From NCBI GenBank assembly GCA_017429265.1, contig JAFRPG010000090.1, forward strand, positions 124,001 through 188,000: a DNA stretch of 64,000 nucleotides, in the 5' to 3' direction. The notes beneath the pieces were generated by a model. It was not told the origin of the DNA. It saw nothing but the letters and a program-made list of their open reading frames with translations, and did no database searches. The DNA comes from Clostridia bacterium (lineage in GTDB: Bacteria; Bacillota; Clostridia; Christensenellales; Aristaeellaceae). The position numbers and the translations under genes are program-made. Positions within the stretch are counted from its first letter, which is position 1; each line of letters begins with the position of its first letter. Below are positions 28,508 through 36,979 of this stretch, piece by piece.

Positions 28508-29143
28508 ATGAAACCAGTCTGGAAACGGATCGCTCTGCTCGCCGTCTGTCTGACGCTGATCGCCTGCCTTCTTTCCGCGATCGCGGAAACAGCCTTCCAG
28601 GGCAGGACGGACGCTGCTTCCGCGCATGAGCAATGGTCGGGCCGCCGTAAATCGACTCCGACACCGAAGCCGAAAAAAACGCCGAAACCGGCCGTGACAG
28701 CCGCACCCGGCGATCCCGGTACGCCGACCCCCGCGCCGACGGAAACAGTCTCCGACAGCAAAACCACACCGGTGCCCGAAGGACCGATCATCGATCCCCA
28801 GTCCATCACAGACTGGCTTTTCGCACACGATTTCACGCTGCCGGACAATTTCATCACAAAAAAGGAAGCCCAGGCGCTCGGCTGGGACAGCAGGCGGAAC
28901 TATGTCTCCGACGTCGCCCCCGGCAAATCGATCGGCGGCGACCATTTCGGCAATTATGAAGGCAAGCTGCCCACCGCAAAGGGACGGCGCTATTACGAGT
29001 GCGACTGCTATTATGTCCGCGGCAAGCGCTCCGCCTACCGTCTGATCTTTTCCGACGACGGTCTGGTCTTTTATACCGAAGATCACTACAATACCTTCGT
29101 TCAGATGTATCCGAGCGACGCGAATCCGTCGCAGGCGCCATGA
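28508..29143 (+). CDS. secreted barnase-type ribonuclease
   Basis: This 211-residue protein has a signal peptide (hydrophobic core about residues 8-26), a Thr/Pro/Lys-rich linker (about 48-90) and a C-terminal barnase domain (about 98-205). That domain has LPDNFITKKEAQALGW, SDVAPGKSIGGDHF, YEGKLP and EDHYNTF, close to Bacillus barnase. Residues matching the barnase catalytic set are all present: Lys118 (K27), Glu164 (E73), Arg178 (R87) and His193 (H102). It should cleave single-stranded RNA outside the cell. The linker is unusual for a simple barnase and may attach or space the domain from the wall. No barstar-like inhibitor is encoded nearby. Its stop overlaps the next start as ATGA. Confidence 0.9.
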   Translation: MKPVWKRIALLAVCLTLIACLLSAIAETAFQGRTDAASAHEQWSGRRKSTPTPKPKKTPKPAVTAAPGDPGTPTPAPTETVSDSKTTPVPEGPIIDPQSITDWLFAHDFTLPDNFITKKEAQALGWDSRRNYVSDVAPGKSIGGDHFGNYEGKLPTAKGRRYYECDCYYVRGKRSAYRLIFSDDGLVFYTEDHYNTFVQMYPSDANPSQAP

Positions 29144-30141
29144 TCCGGGTTTCTGCGGGGATCATCCGCAACGCTGAGGGCCGTATCCTCGTCTGTCAGC
29201 GGGGAGAAGGCCATGCGAACGCACATCTCTGGGAATTCCCCGGCGGAAAGCAGGAACCCGGCGAGGATGAGGCTGCCTGTCTCCGCAGGGAACTGACGGA
29301 AGAACTGCGGCTGCCCGTCTCACAGCTGCGTGTGTTTTCGTCCGCCGATTGGAACGGCATTCATTTCACATTCATCACCGGAGTGGCTGATGCGGAGCCC
29401 GTCAGGACCGAGCATGAGGCCATCCGTTTTGTTGTTCCGCGCGATATGCTCGCACTTTCCTTCTGCCCGGCCGACACCGCCGTCGCAAGGCGATTGGCGC
29501 TGACGGAGCCGCGTCTTCGCGCGCTCTTCTGGGATTTTGACGGCACGCTGTTCGACACTTATCCCATGATGACGCGGCACCTGGCGAAAGCCTGCCGCCG
29601 GCATGGGATCGAGGAGAGCGGGGAAGACCTGTTGTCCCTAATGAAAATCAGCCTGGGAGACGCCCTTCGCATCCTCTCGGAAAAACACCGTGTCTCCTGC
29701 GGCGAGCTTGCGGAGGCATACCGCATTGAAGCACAAAAAACCGGGCCCGCGGAGGCTCCGCTGATGCCCGGTATGGATCGCACGCTGCACGTGCTGTATG
29801 AGAAGGGTGTCCGTCATTTCCTTGTCACACACCGGGATCGCGGAGCGGTGGCGGCTCTGAGGAGCAAGGGGCTCGACGGCCTGTTCACGGACTGTGTGAC
29901 CTCGGAACTCGGGTTTCCGAGAAAACCCGATCCGGCTTCGGTCCGCTGGCTGATCGAAAAACACGGCCTGAACCCGGAAACGGTCTGCATGATCGGCGAC
30001 CGTCCGCTGGATATCGAAGCAGGACACGGAGCGGGCACGCTCGGCTGCCTGTTCGATCCGGATCGCCGGTTTGGCAGTGTTCCCTGCGAGCTTCGCGCCG
30101 CGTCCGCCGACGAACTGCCGGGACTGCTCTGCCCGGACTGA
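29140..30141 (+). CDS. NUDIX hydrolase fused to HAD-family phosphatase
   Basis: This 333-residue protein joins two enzymes. Residues 1-125 form a MutT-like NUDIX domain with the box G36-x5-E-x7-REL-x-EE-L (key residues R50, E51, E54, E55), expected to hydrolyse a nucleoside diphosphate derivative such as 8-oxo-dGTP. Residues 127-333 form a HAD phosphatase of the phosphoglycolate-phosphatase type: WDFDGTLFDT (motif I), FLVTHRD (II), KPDP (III) and GDRPLDIEAG (IV). The fusion could act in steps on one substrate, first releasing a nucleoside monophosphate or sugar phosphate and then dephosphorylating it; this is inference. The ATG at 29140 overlaps the barnase stop, so translation is coupled. 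Confidence 0.9.
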   Translation: MIRVSAGIIRNAEGRILVCQRGEGHANAHLWEFPGGKQEPGEDEAACLRRELTEELRLPVSQLRVFSSADWNGIHFTFITGVADAEPVRTEHEAIRFVVPRDMLALSFCPADTAVARRLALTEPRLRALFWDFDGTLFDTYPMMTRHLAKACRRHGIEESGEDLLSLMKISLGDALRILSEKHRVSCGELAEAYRIEAQKTGPAEAPLMPGMDRTLHVLYEKGVRHFLVTHRDRGAVAALRSKGLDGLFTDCVTSELGFPRKPDPASVRWLIEKHGLNPETVCMIGDRPLDIEAGHGAGTLGCLFDPDRRFGSVPCELRAASADELPGLLCPD

Positions 30142-30168
30142 CGGTTTTCCCGGAGCGCAGAAGAAGGA

Positions 30169-31476
30169 TCAGCTTCCCTTGATCATCTGCCGAAGGTCGC
30201 TGACCTGGTTGGCGAGAATGTCGTTTTCAGCCATGGACGAGGTGACCTGAGCGCAGGCATGCATGACGGTGGAATGGTCCCGGTTGCCGTACATCGCGCC
30301 GATCTGGGGGAGAGACAGGCTGGTCATCTCGCGTGTCAGGAACATGGCCACCTGCCGCGGAACGGCGATCTCACGGCGGCGGCTCGGCCCGGTGATATCC
30401 TCCTGCGAGATCGTGTAAAACTCGCTGACAGTCCGCTGGATCAGCTCCGGCGTGATCGCCCTGCGGTGCGCGTCGTCGAAGAGCTCGTGCAGGGCGACGC
30501 GACAGAGGGCTTCCGTGTACGGCTGTCCGTTCATGGTCGCGTAGGCCTTGAGGCGGGACAGCTTTTCCTCTAGTTCGCGGATGTTGCTGCTCACGTTGAC
30601 CGCAATCAGTTCCAGGACCTCGTCCGGCACGTTCATCTGTTCGCGCTGTGCGTTGATCCTGAGGATCGCGATCCGTGTCTCGAGATCCGGCGGCTTGACG
30701 TCGCAGATCAGTCCCCACGCAAAACGGCTGCGCAGGCGTTCCTCAAGACGGGCGATCTCCTGCGGAGGGCGGTCGCTGGAGAGGATGATCTGCTTGCCGG
30801 CGCTGTGCAGATCGTTGAAGGTGTTGAAGAATTCCTCCTGCGTGGAATCACGCCCGGCGATGAACTGAATGTCGTCGACCATGAGGATGTCAACGTTCCG
30901 CAGACGGGATCGGAATTCCATGTTGCGGCCCTGCTGGATCGCGGAGATCAGGTCATTGGTGAAGTTCTCGCTGGTGATGTAGGTCAGCTTCTTGTCCGGA
31001 TGATGTTCGTGGACATAGTGTCCGATCGCGTGCAGCAGATGCGTCTTGCCAAGGCCGGAGCCGCCGTAGATGAAGAGCGGATTGTACACGGTGCCCGGCA
31101 TTTCCGCCACGGCAATGGAGGCAGCGTGTGCGAAGCGGTTGTTGCTGCCCACGACAAAACGGTCGAAGGTATAGCGCGGGTTGAAGCCGGCGCCCGCGTT
31201 CCTGGCCTCGACTCCGTCCTTCTGCTGGAGCTCGTCGGCCGTGCAGAGCTTTACCTGCATTTCACGGTCCATGACGCGCGAAACGGAGCGCGTGATCAGA
31301 TCAAGATGGCGGCTCACGGCGGGCTTCATCTGATCGGACGTGACGCGCAGGACAAGCGTGTCGTCGGTGAGAGACTCGGGCGTCAGATAGCTGTTGACCA
31401 GATAGTCATAGACAAAAGGGGTGAGCTCTTGGCGGATCAGCAGTCCGGCCCGCTCCCACAGTTCCTTGATCTCCAT
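30169..31476 (-). CDS. dnaA: chromosomal replication initiator DnaA
   Basis: DnaA binds origin DnaA boxes and opens the duplex. The 435-residue protein has domain I ([21 protein letters not shown]), a very short domain II (about residues 78-95), the AAA+ domain III with Walker [16 protein letters not shown] (138-152), Walker [10 protein letters not shown] and the sensor-2 arginine region, and domain IV with the signature [11 protein letters not shown]. It is slightly shorter than Bacillus DnaA because of domain II. Neighbours are not dnaN, recF, gyrB, rpmH or rnpA. Downstream, it converges on the NUDIX-HAD gene with only 27 bases between. Boxes upstream suggest autoregulation. Confidence 0.98.
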   Translation of the reverse strand: MEIKELWERAGLLIRQELTPFVYDYLVNSYLTPESLTDDTLVLRVTSDQMKPAVSRHLDLITRSVSRVMDREMQVKLCTADELQQKDGVEARNAGAGFNPRYTFDRFVVGSNNRFAHAASIAVAEMPGTVYNPLFIYGGSGLGKTHLLHAIGHYVHEHHPDKKLTYITSENFTNDLISAIQQGRNMEFRSRLRNVDILMVDDIQFIAGRDSTQEEFFNTFNDLHSAGKQIILSSDRPPQEIARLEERLRSRFAWGLICDVKPPDLETRIAILRINAQREQMNVPDEVLELIAVNVSSNIRELEEKLSRLKAYATMNGQPYTEALCRVALHELFDDAHRRAITPELIQRTVSEFYTISQEDITGPSRRREIAVPRQVAMFLTREMTSLSLPQIGAMYGNRDHSTVMHACAQVTSSMAENDILANQVSDLRQMIKGS

Positions 31477-31546
31477 ACCGTTCTCTCCGATCGTGCCGAT
31501 ATACGTTTTCCGGCGAAAAAAGGCTGTCGGCGCTTCCGCCTAGGCC

Positions 31547-31663
31547 TGTGGATAACTATCCTGTGGAAAAGTCAGATTCGTATTCCCACGCGCTCATCAT
31601 ACCACGAAACCCCGCCAAAAACAAGGCGTTGACCAAAATCGGATAAAGATTACCTGTTGATAA
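31547..31663. other. oriC: candidate replication origin with DnaA boxes
   Basis: The 345-base gap upstream of dnaA contains three DnaA-box matches in one orientation: TGTGGATAA (31547-31555, the exact consensus TTATCCACA read on the minus strand), TGTGGAAAA (31562-31570, one mismatch) and TGTTGATAA (31655-31663, one mismatch). Between the second and third lies an A-rich stretch around 31614-31650 that is a possible unwinding region, though it is only moderately AT-rich. Position next to dnaA and box clustering support an origin; the box number is low. Confidence 0.6.
31596..31624 (-). promoter_or_regulatory. dnaA promoter
   Basis: On the minus strand TTGTTT (31619-31624) and TATGAT (31596-31601) are 17 bases apart. 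Two DnaA boxes lie just downstream and one upstream, a layout expected for DnaA self-repression. Confidence 0.7.
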
Positions 31664-31722
31664 CTCATCCCCAACAGATAGCGTTCCGCGATCGGTGAAA
31701 GCACCAGTGATTGAAGACGGCA

Positions 31723-31751
31723 TGCAACAATATGCATTCGCATGAATAGTT
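31723..31751. repeat. sequence motif shared with the recombinase leader
   Basis: TGCAAC (31723-31728), ATTCGC (31736-31741) and ATGAATAGTT (31742-31751) occur in the same order at 41791-41827 upstream of the tyrosine recombinase. Function unknown. The rest of the gap from 31752 to the GTG at 31822 shows only a ribosome site (GGGGGGA). Confidence 0.35.
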
Positions 31752-31821
31752 AACGAGCAAAGAAGGATTACGGCGAGCCGCGACGAATAAAGAAAGATAT
31801 CGTATCCATGGGGGGATCGAC

Positions 31822-32298
31822 GTGACGATACGCACCGCGGATGTCAGAGGGATCATCATCCGGCGTTTCGGCGAGCGGACGGAAGCGGCTTCCGGATTGA
31901 CGGACGCGCTCTGCCGTCAGCTTGGCTCCCTGAGGCCCGGGCATACATCCTTCGGCGACCTTCAGGAGAAACTGCAGGACATCCTCTACGCCGGTCTCCA
32001 TGCAGCCCTCGGGGACGCCATGATGTACACGGACGGCATCCGCTGGTTCCGGGTCACGACAAAGGATCTGTCGGATACCGCCGACGAGCTGATGGGTCTT
32101 GTATTCCGGGAACTGAGCGAAACCCCGGAGCACTTTGACATGATTCGGAGCTGGGCTTTTCAGAACGGCTCCCTGTCGGCCCTCCAATGCCTGTCCGAGC
32201 GCTATGCCGCATGGCAGACGCCGAAGGAGCAGGCCATGATGCGCTCCATCTGGCAGGAAAGAAACGAAAACGAAAGAAAGAGCCGGTTCATACAATGA
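31822..32298 (+). CDS. hypothetical protein
   Basis: This 158-residue soluble protein has no signal peptide, membrane segment or motif I recognise. It is mixed in composition with predicted helices (LTDALCRQLGSL, FGDLQEKLQDILYAGL, DTADELMGLVFREL). The GTG start at 31822 has GGGGGGA upstream. Its stop overlaps the next start as ATGA, so it is the first gene of a unit continuing into a metal-binding lipoprotein-like gene, comEC and holA. Position beside the origin suggests no specific role. Confidence 0.55.
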   Translation: MTIRTADVRGIIIRRFGERTEAASGLTDALCRQLGSLRPGHTSFGDLQEKLQDILYAGLHAALGDAMMYTDGIRWFRVTTKDLSDTADELMGLVFRELSETPEHFDMIRSWAFQNGSLSALQCLSERYAAWQTPKEQAMMRSIWQERNENERKSRFIQ

Positions 32299-33185
32299 GA
32301 ATCCTGACTGCACTGCTTGCCTGTCTTCTCCTGATCCTGCCCTGCGCAGCCGCGGGGGAGACGGTCGTCACTTCCTTCTACCCGATCTACCTGATCGCAC
32401 TGAATCTCTTCGACGGGGTGGAGGGCATCGACGTCCACAACCTGGCGGCGCCGGATTTCGGATGCCTCCACGACTATCAGCTGACGGTCCGGGACATGAA
32501 AGCCCTTTCGAGTGCCGATGTCTTTCTGATCAACGGTGCGGATATGGAGGAGTTCATCGAACCGGCCCTGGAGTCCCTGCCGGAGCTGGAGCAGCGGATC
32601 GTCGACGCTTCGCCCGGTGTCTTCCTGATCGAGGAAGACGAAGAGGGCGAGACACCCTACAATCCCCACATCTGGCTGAGCGTACGCAACATGCAGACCA
32701 TGACCGCCAACCTGGCGGAAGGTCTGGCCGCGATGCTGCCCGCCCATGCCGAAGCCATCCGTGCGAACCGGGACGCCTATCTGGAGCGGCTGCGGCTGCT
32801 GGACGCCGAGATCACGGAACAGGCGATCCCTCTGAAAGGCTTCGCGATCGTGACCTTTCACGAAGCTTTCCCATACTTTGCGGATGCCTATGGCATCGAG
32901 ATCGCGGCGGTGATGGCGCACGAGCCCGGTGACTCGCTCTCGGCCGGGGAACTGATGGAACTCGTCAAGCTTGAGCGCAGCCTCGGAAACCCGCCGCTCT
33001 TTACGGAACCGCAGTACAGCGACAGCACCGCGATAACCGTTTCCCAGGAGACGGGCGCGCCCGTCTACCAGCTGGATCCCTGCGTGACCGGCCCGGCCAA
33101 TCCGCCGCTCGACTATTATGAGACGGTCATGCGCAGGAACCTCACCGTCCTGCTCGAGGCGTTCGAGAGCGCCGGACAAGCATGA
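32295..33185 (+). CDS. ZnuA/TroA-like metal-binding solute-binding protein, orphan
   Basis: This 296-residue secreted protein has a signal peptide (MRILTALLACLLLILPCAAA) and the cluster A-I binding-protein fold. The expected metal ligands are visible: His in GCLHDYQLT, His in NPHIWLS, His in VTFHEAFPYFADAYG and the acidic residue in YQLDPC. This suggests zinc or manganese binding. A histidine-rich loop typical of many ZnuA proteins is absent; instead there is an acidic EEDEEGE stretch. The usual permease and ATPase genes are not nearby. It overlaps comEC (ATGA) and the preceding hypothetical gene, so it is co-expressed with a DNA-uptake gene. Confidence 0.85.
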   Translation: MRILTALLACLLLILPCAAAGETVVTSFYPIYLIALNLFDGVEGIDVHNLAAPDFGCLHDYQLTVRDMKALSSADVFLINGADMEEFIEPALESLPELEQRIVDASPGVFLIEEDEEGETPYNPHIWLSVRNMQTMTANLAEGLAAMLPAHAEAIRANRDAYLERLRLLDAEITEQAIPLKGFAIVTFHEAFPYFADAYGIEIAAVMAHEPGDSLSAGELMELVKLERSLGNPPLFTEPQYSDSTAITVSQETGAPVYQLDPCVTGPANPPLDYYETVMRRNLTVLLEAFESAGQA

Positions 33186-35557
33186 AAGCGCTGGAAAAAG
33201 AAGAAGCTGTGGTACAAGGCGACGTGACTCTGACCGCGGATGATCCCGCATTGCGCTTCACGGATCGTGCCGGCGAGGCGGTCAGGCGATGGCTCCTGCC
33301 GCTCATGGCCCTGTGTCTGATGAGCGGCATCCTGATCGGAAAACACGCTGTCACCTGGGTATGGGCCGCTGTTTCCGCCGCCGCTGCCGTCACCGGGATC
33401 ATTGTCGTCCGGAAGTCTGTGCTTGGGCGAAGCGTGCTGGCAGCGCTCCTCTTCCTTTCTGTCGGTACACTGGCCGGTTTTCAGACCTGGCATCCTGTGC
33501 TGCCCGACGAGGGGATGTACCATGTGACCGGTATCATTGCGGATGAGATCACCGAAGGCAGCAACACCCAGCGCAAAACGCTCCTGCAGCACGTGACTCT
33601 GGACGGCAAAGCTGTGCGGGGCGGTGCCTACTGGAGCTTCTATGCGGACGAGCTGCCGGACGGTCTGCGTCCGGGCATGACCGTGGAGGGCGATTTCCGG
33701 CTGTATCATCCCTCCGGAGCAGATAATCCCGGCGGTTTCGACTTTCGGGAATACCTCCTTCAGAAAGGCATCCGGATCGGTTTATACGGCCGCGTCAACC
33801 TGACTGTCCGGCATAGCGGTTTGTCCGTCACTGCCTGGCTGGCCGGTGTCCGACATGCGCTGAAGGAACGCCTGATCGCCGTGATGGGGGAGCAGGCGGG
33901 CGGCTATGCGGCGACCATGCTGCTCGGCGTGCGGAACCTTGTCCCCACGGAGGAGCGGGACGCATTCTCCAGGCTGGGCATCGCGCACGTTCTCTCCGTC
34001 AGCGGATTCCATGTCGCGGTGCTCGGCGGATCACTCATCCTGATCCTGCGGAAGCTGAAGATCGGCCGCTGGGCGAGACTGCCCATCCTGACCGTTCTGC
34101 TCTGCGCCTACTGTGTCCTCGCGGGCATGGGCGCGCCGGTCATCCGCGCGGTCATCCTCATCCTGCTGCGCGAATACGGCATGCTCCGGCATCGCCCGAC
34201 GGAGGGCCTCCACCTGCTGTCCGCCGCAGCAATCATCACACTGCTCGTGATGCCGGCCCAGCTGACGGGCGCAGGGTTCCAGCTCTCGTATTCGGCCCTT
34301 CTGGCGCTGATCCTTGTCCGGCCCTTTCTGGTTTCCGGAAAGTGGCCCGCACCGAAGAGGAGAGTCTTCCGGAAGTGGACCGACGGCATCCGGATCGCGC
34401 TGATGTCCAGCCTGGCCGTGCAGATCGGCATCCTGCTGCCGCAGCTGTACTGGTATCAGGAGCTTCCTCTGCTGTCGGTCGTCCTGAACATTGCGGTCCT
34501 GACGATCGCCTCCATGCTGCTCACGGGCTACTGGATCCTGCTCCTTCTGATGTGGATCCCCTTTGTCGGACCGCTGCTCGGATCACTGGCCGCCCGCGTG
34601 ACGGAACTGCTCACCGGCGGCGCTTCACTGCTCGCGAGCCACGACTGGATCACGATGTGGACGCGACAGGCGGATCTGCTCACAGCCGCCGGATGGGTCC
34701 TGGTCATGATCGGCCTGTGCTGGCTGTGGTGCATGAAGCGTACCTGGCGGACGGTCATGGTCTGCGCGGGCACGGCGATGATGGTCCTCTCGGTGATCCC
34801 TTGGCCGCACAGGGGTGTGGACTACATCCAGCTGAGCGTGGGAAACGCCGACGCGGCTGTCCTTCAGGACGAGGGGACGGTCTGGGTCATCGACACGGGG
34901 GAGGATGCGACACTCTCGACATACCTCCACCAGCGGCGTCTCTCCGTCGATACGCTCGTCATCACGCACCTGCACAAGGATCACGCGATGGGCATCCTCG
35001 ACCTGATCAGCGACAGGATCCCGGTCCGGCGTGTGATCCTGCCCGAAGGCGCCGAGGAACAGGCGATCCCGCCGGAATGCCTGGAGGCCCTCGCGGCCCT
35101 CGAGGCACGCGGCACAGCAGTGCTGCATGCGGCGAGGGGCGATGTCTTCGATCTGCCGAACGGTTCGATGACGGTTCTATGGCCGGAGCATGGGCGCGTC
35201 CGCAGCGGACAGGATGCAAACCACTATCCACTCGGGATGCTGTTTGAACTCTGCGGCGTGCGGCTGCTCACAGCCGGCGACCTGACGGGCACCTATGAGA
35301 TGTATTCCGCCCGGTCCGCCGACCTGCTCAAGGCCTCACACCACGGATCCAAAGCCTCCACGTCCGCGGCATATCTGGAAGCCGTCTCGCCGCAGGCCAT
35401 CCTGCTCTCCGGCGCGGACAGCGAGCGAATGGCTTCTTTGGCGGAGCGGGCGCCGGGCATCCCGGTCTGGGCCACACAGGATATCGGGGCGGTTACGGTC
35501 CGCTTCGAAGCGGGGCGGATGTACCTGCACGGATTTCACGAGTCCGCATCGGAATGA
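33182..35557 (+). CDS. comEC: ComEC/Rec2 DNA-uptake channel
   Basis: ComEC forms the membrane channel for single-stranded DNA in natural transformation. The 791-residue protein has an N-terminal DUF4131 region with four hydrophobic helices and an OB-like extracellular part (about residues 35-215), the central Competence domain (about 230-500, with VLSVSGFHVAVLG and GAPVIRAVILILLR), and a C-terminal metallo-beta-lactamase-like domain with THLHKDHAMGILD and LLKASHHGSKASTS, which may act as a nuclease. All three parts are present at normal length. Together with dprA it points to some transformation machinery, although other com genes are outside the window. Confidence 0.94.
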   Translation: MKALEKEEAVVQGDVTLTADDPALRFTDRAGEAVRRWLLPLMALCLMSGILIGKHAVTWVWAAVSAAAAVTGIIVVRKSVLGRSVLAALLFLSVGTLAGFQTWHPVLPDEGMYHVTGIIADEITEGSNTQRKTLLQHVTLDGKAVRGGAYWSFYADELPDGLRPGMTVEGDFRLYHPSGADNPGGFDFREYLLQKGIRIGLYGRVNLTVRHSGLSVTAWLAGVRHALKERLIAVMGEQAGGYAATMLLGVRNLVPTEERDAFSRLGIAHVLSVSGFHVAVLGGSLILILRKLKIGRWARLPILTVLLCAYCVLAGMGAPVIRAVILILLREYGMLRHRPTEGLHLLSAAAIITLLVMPAQLTGAGFQLSYSALLALILVRPFLVSGKWPAPKRRVFRKWTDGIRIALMSSLAVQIGILLPQLYWYQELPLLSVVLNIAVLTIASMLLTGYWILLLLMWIPFVGPLLGSLAARVTELLTGGASLLASHDWITMWTRQADLLTAAGWVLVMIGLCWLWCMKRTWRTVMVCAGTAMMVLSVIPWPHRGVDYIQLSVGNADAAVLQDEGTVWVIDTGEDATLSTYLHQRRLSVDTLVITHLHKDHAMGILDLISDRIPVRRVILPEGAEEQAIPPECLEALAALEARGTAVLHAARGDVFDLPNGSMTVLWPEHGRVRSGQDANHYPLGMLFELCGVRLLTAGDLTGTYEMYSARSADLLKASHHGSKASTSAAYLEAVSPQAILLSGADSERMASLAERAPGIPVWATQDIGAVTVRFEAGRMYLHGFHESASE

Positions 35558-35569
35558 AAGGGATCAGCG

Positions 35570-36592
35570 ATGGCAAAGAAGGATCAGCAGGGAAATGCGG
35601 TTTCCCGGGGAGACTTCCTCAATCTCCTGCAGCAGAACAGGCTCACCGGAGCCTGGCTGATGGAGGGGGAGGAGGACCGCCTGCGGGACGAGTGCCTCCG
35701 CGACATCAGAGCTGCCCTGCTTGCGCCGGGGATGGAGGAGCTGGACAGCGCCGCCCTCGTCTCCCCGGACACCGACACCCTGATCGCAGCCTGCGAGACC
35801 CTGCCTTTTCTGTCCCCCATGCGACTTGTCGTCGTGCGCGATCAGGCAGGTTTTTCGGGGAAAACGGAGGCAGAGGAAGCGCTGTGTGATTATGTCGCGC
35901 ATGTGCCGCCGTCCTGTCTGCTGCTCTACCCCTTCCATGGGGCAGCGGACAGACGCAAGAAACTCCCGAAAGCGCTGGAGAAGCTCGGACACATCGTTCG
36001 TTTCAGCCGGATGGACGAGCGTGAGCTCCAGCAATGGATCGTCGCCAGGTTCGCCGAGGCGGAGAAGACCTGTGATCCCGCGGCGGCGCGTGAGCTGGTC
36101 TTCATCGCAGGCACGGACAGCACGATCCTCGCCAATGAAATCGATAAGATCATTTCGCTGACGGAAAGCCCGACCGTCTCCGTCAGTCTGGTCCGCGAGG
36201 CCGCCACGCCGACCGCCGAGTACAACGTTTTCCGGATGCTGGACGCCTCTTTTGAGGGTCGGAAGGCGGATGCCATGCGGATGCTCCGCGACGCACGCGT
36301 CAACGGGGAGGATGACCTGCATCTGCTCTCTCTTTTCCTCCGGCAGTACAGGCTCCTGCAGCACATCAAGATCATGCAGACGGAGAAAGTGCCTCAGTCC
36401 TCGTTCGCACAGCTGCTGTCGATCCAGGGCTTTCAGGCGGACAAGCTCGTCCGCCAGGCGGCCAGGGTGAGCAACCGTCAGGTGAAACAGTCGCTTGCGC
36501 TGTGTCTGGACACGGAGTACCGGATCAAGGCCGGGGAGCTGAGTGCGAAGGGGAGTATGGAGACCCTGATGCTCAAGCTGTTCCAGCAATGA
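35570..36592 (+). CDS. holA: DNA polymerase III delta subunit
   Basis: HolA is the clamp-loader wrench that opens the beta clamp. The 340-residue protein has the expected three domains: an N-terminal Rossmann-like part (GAWLMEGEEDRLRDECLRDI; LVVVRDQAGF), a helical lid (FIAGTDSTILANEIDKII) and a C-terminal collar domain (LHLLSLFLRQYRLLQHIKIMQ split here as LLSLFLRQYRLL). The ATG at 35570 follows AAAGGGA. Position directly downstream of comEC is the common Firmicutes order comEC-holA; rpsT, which often follows, is not here. Confidence 0.92.
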   Translation: MAKKDQQGNAVSRGDFLNLLQQNRLTGAWLMEGEEDRLRDECLRDIRAALLAPGMEELDSAALVSPDTDTLIAACETLPFLSPMRLVVVRDQAGFSGKTEAEEALCDYVAHVPPSCLLLYPFHGAADRRKKLPKALEKLGHIVRFSRMDERELQQWIVARFAEAEKTCDPAAARELVFIAGTDSTILANEIDKIISLTESPTVSVSLVREAATPTAEYNVFRMLDASFEGRKADAMRMLRDARVNGEDDLHLLSLFLRQYRLLQHIKIMQTEKVPQSSFAQLLSIQGFQADKLVRQAARVSNRQVKQSLALCLDTEYRIKAGELSAKGSMETLMLKLFQQ

Positions 36593-36621
36593 AAAACGGC
36601 GCTTCATCGAGGAAGCGCCGT
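36592..36621 (-). terminator. terminator between holA and a convergent small gene
   Basis: A ten-base perfect stem ACGGCGCTTC/GAAGCGCCGT (36596-36605 with 36612-36621). The T-run (TTTTT) follows on the minus strand, so it mainly terminates the small gene at 36629; it may also stop holA transcripts. Confidence 0.75.
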
Positions 36622-36628
36622 CCGGAGA

Positions 36629-36871
36629 TCACTTTTTGCCGAAGAGGCCTTTGATCTTGGCGAGAATGCCTCCGCCCTGCTTGACCACGTCGTCGAGGTT
36701 GAGCTTGGCCGCCACGCCGTCGGCCACGGACTTGAGCTGATTGCTGTCGAGGTTCACGTTCCCAAGCAGGCCCTTGATGGTCTCGATCGGATTCTTCTTG
36801 AACTTCGCGATCAGACTGTTATTGCCGGTCAGCTTCGCTACCAGATCCGTGATGATTTTCTGCAGATCCAC
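36629..36871 (-). CDS. small helical protein of unknown function
   Basis: This 80-residue protein has alternating amphipathic helices (LQKIITDLVAKL, NPIETIKGLLG, LKSVADGVAAKLNLDDV) and a glycine-rich basic tail GGGILAKIKGLFGKK. There is no signal peptide. I chose the GTG at 36871 because AAAGGAA lies nine bases upstream; a GTG three codons earlier abuts that site too closely. The tail closely resembles the end of the divergently transcribed XRE protein (LFGGKK). I recognise the sequence style from Clostridia genomes but know no function. Confidence 0.6.
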   Translation of the reverse strand: MDLQKIITDLVAKLTGNNSLIAKFKKNPIETIKGLLGNVNLDSNQLKSVADGVAAKLNLDDVVKQGGGILAKIKGLFGKK

Positions 36872-36925
36872 AAACAGCACTTCCTTTCATGATCATCTGT
36901 CTGGCTTCCGCCAGTCGATAGATAA

Positions 36926-36953
36926 AGTATAGTCATTTTTCCGGAAAGCACAA
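36926..36953 (-). promoter_or_regulatory. promoter of the small helical protein
   Basis: On the minus strand TTGTGC (36948-36953) and TATACT (36926-36931) are 16 bases apart. Just downstream, CTGGC-ttcc-GCCAG (36901-36914) is a short hairpin or operator. Confidence 0.55.
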
Positions 36954-36979
36954 GCACAAAATTGAAGGAGGAACGAGTC

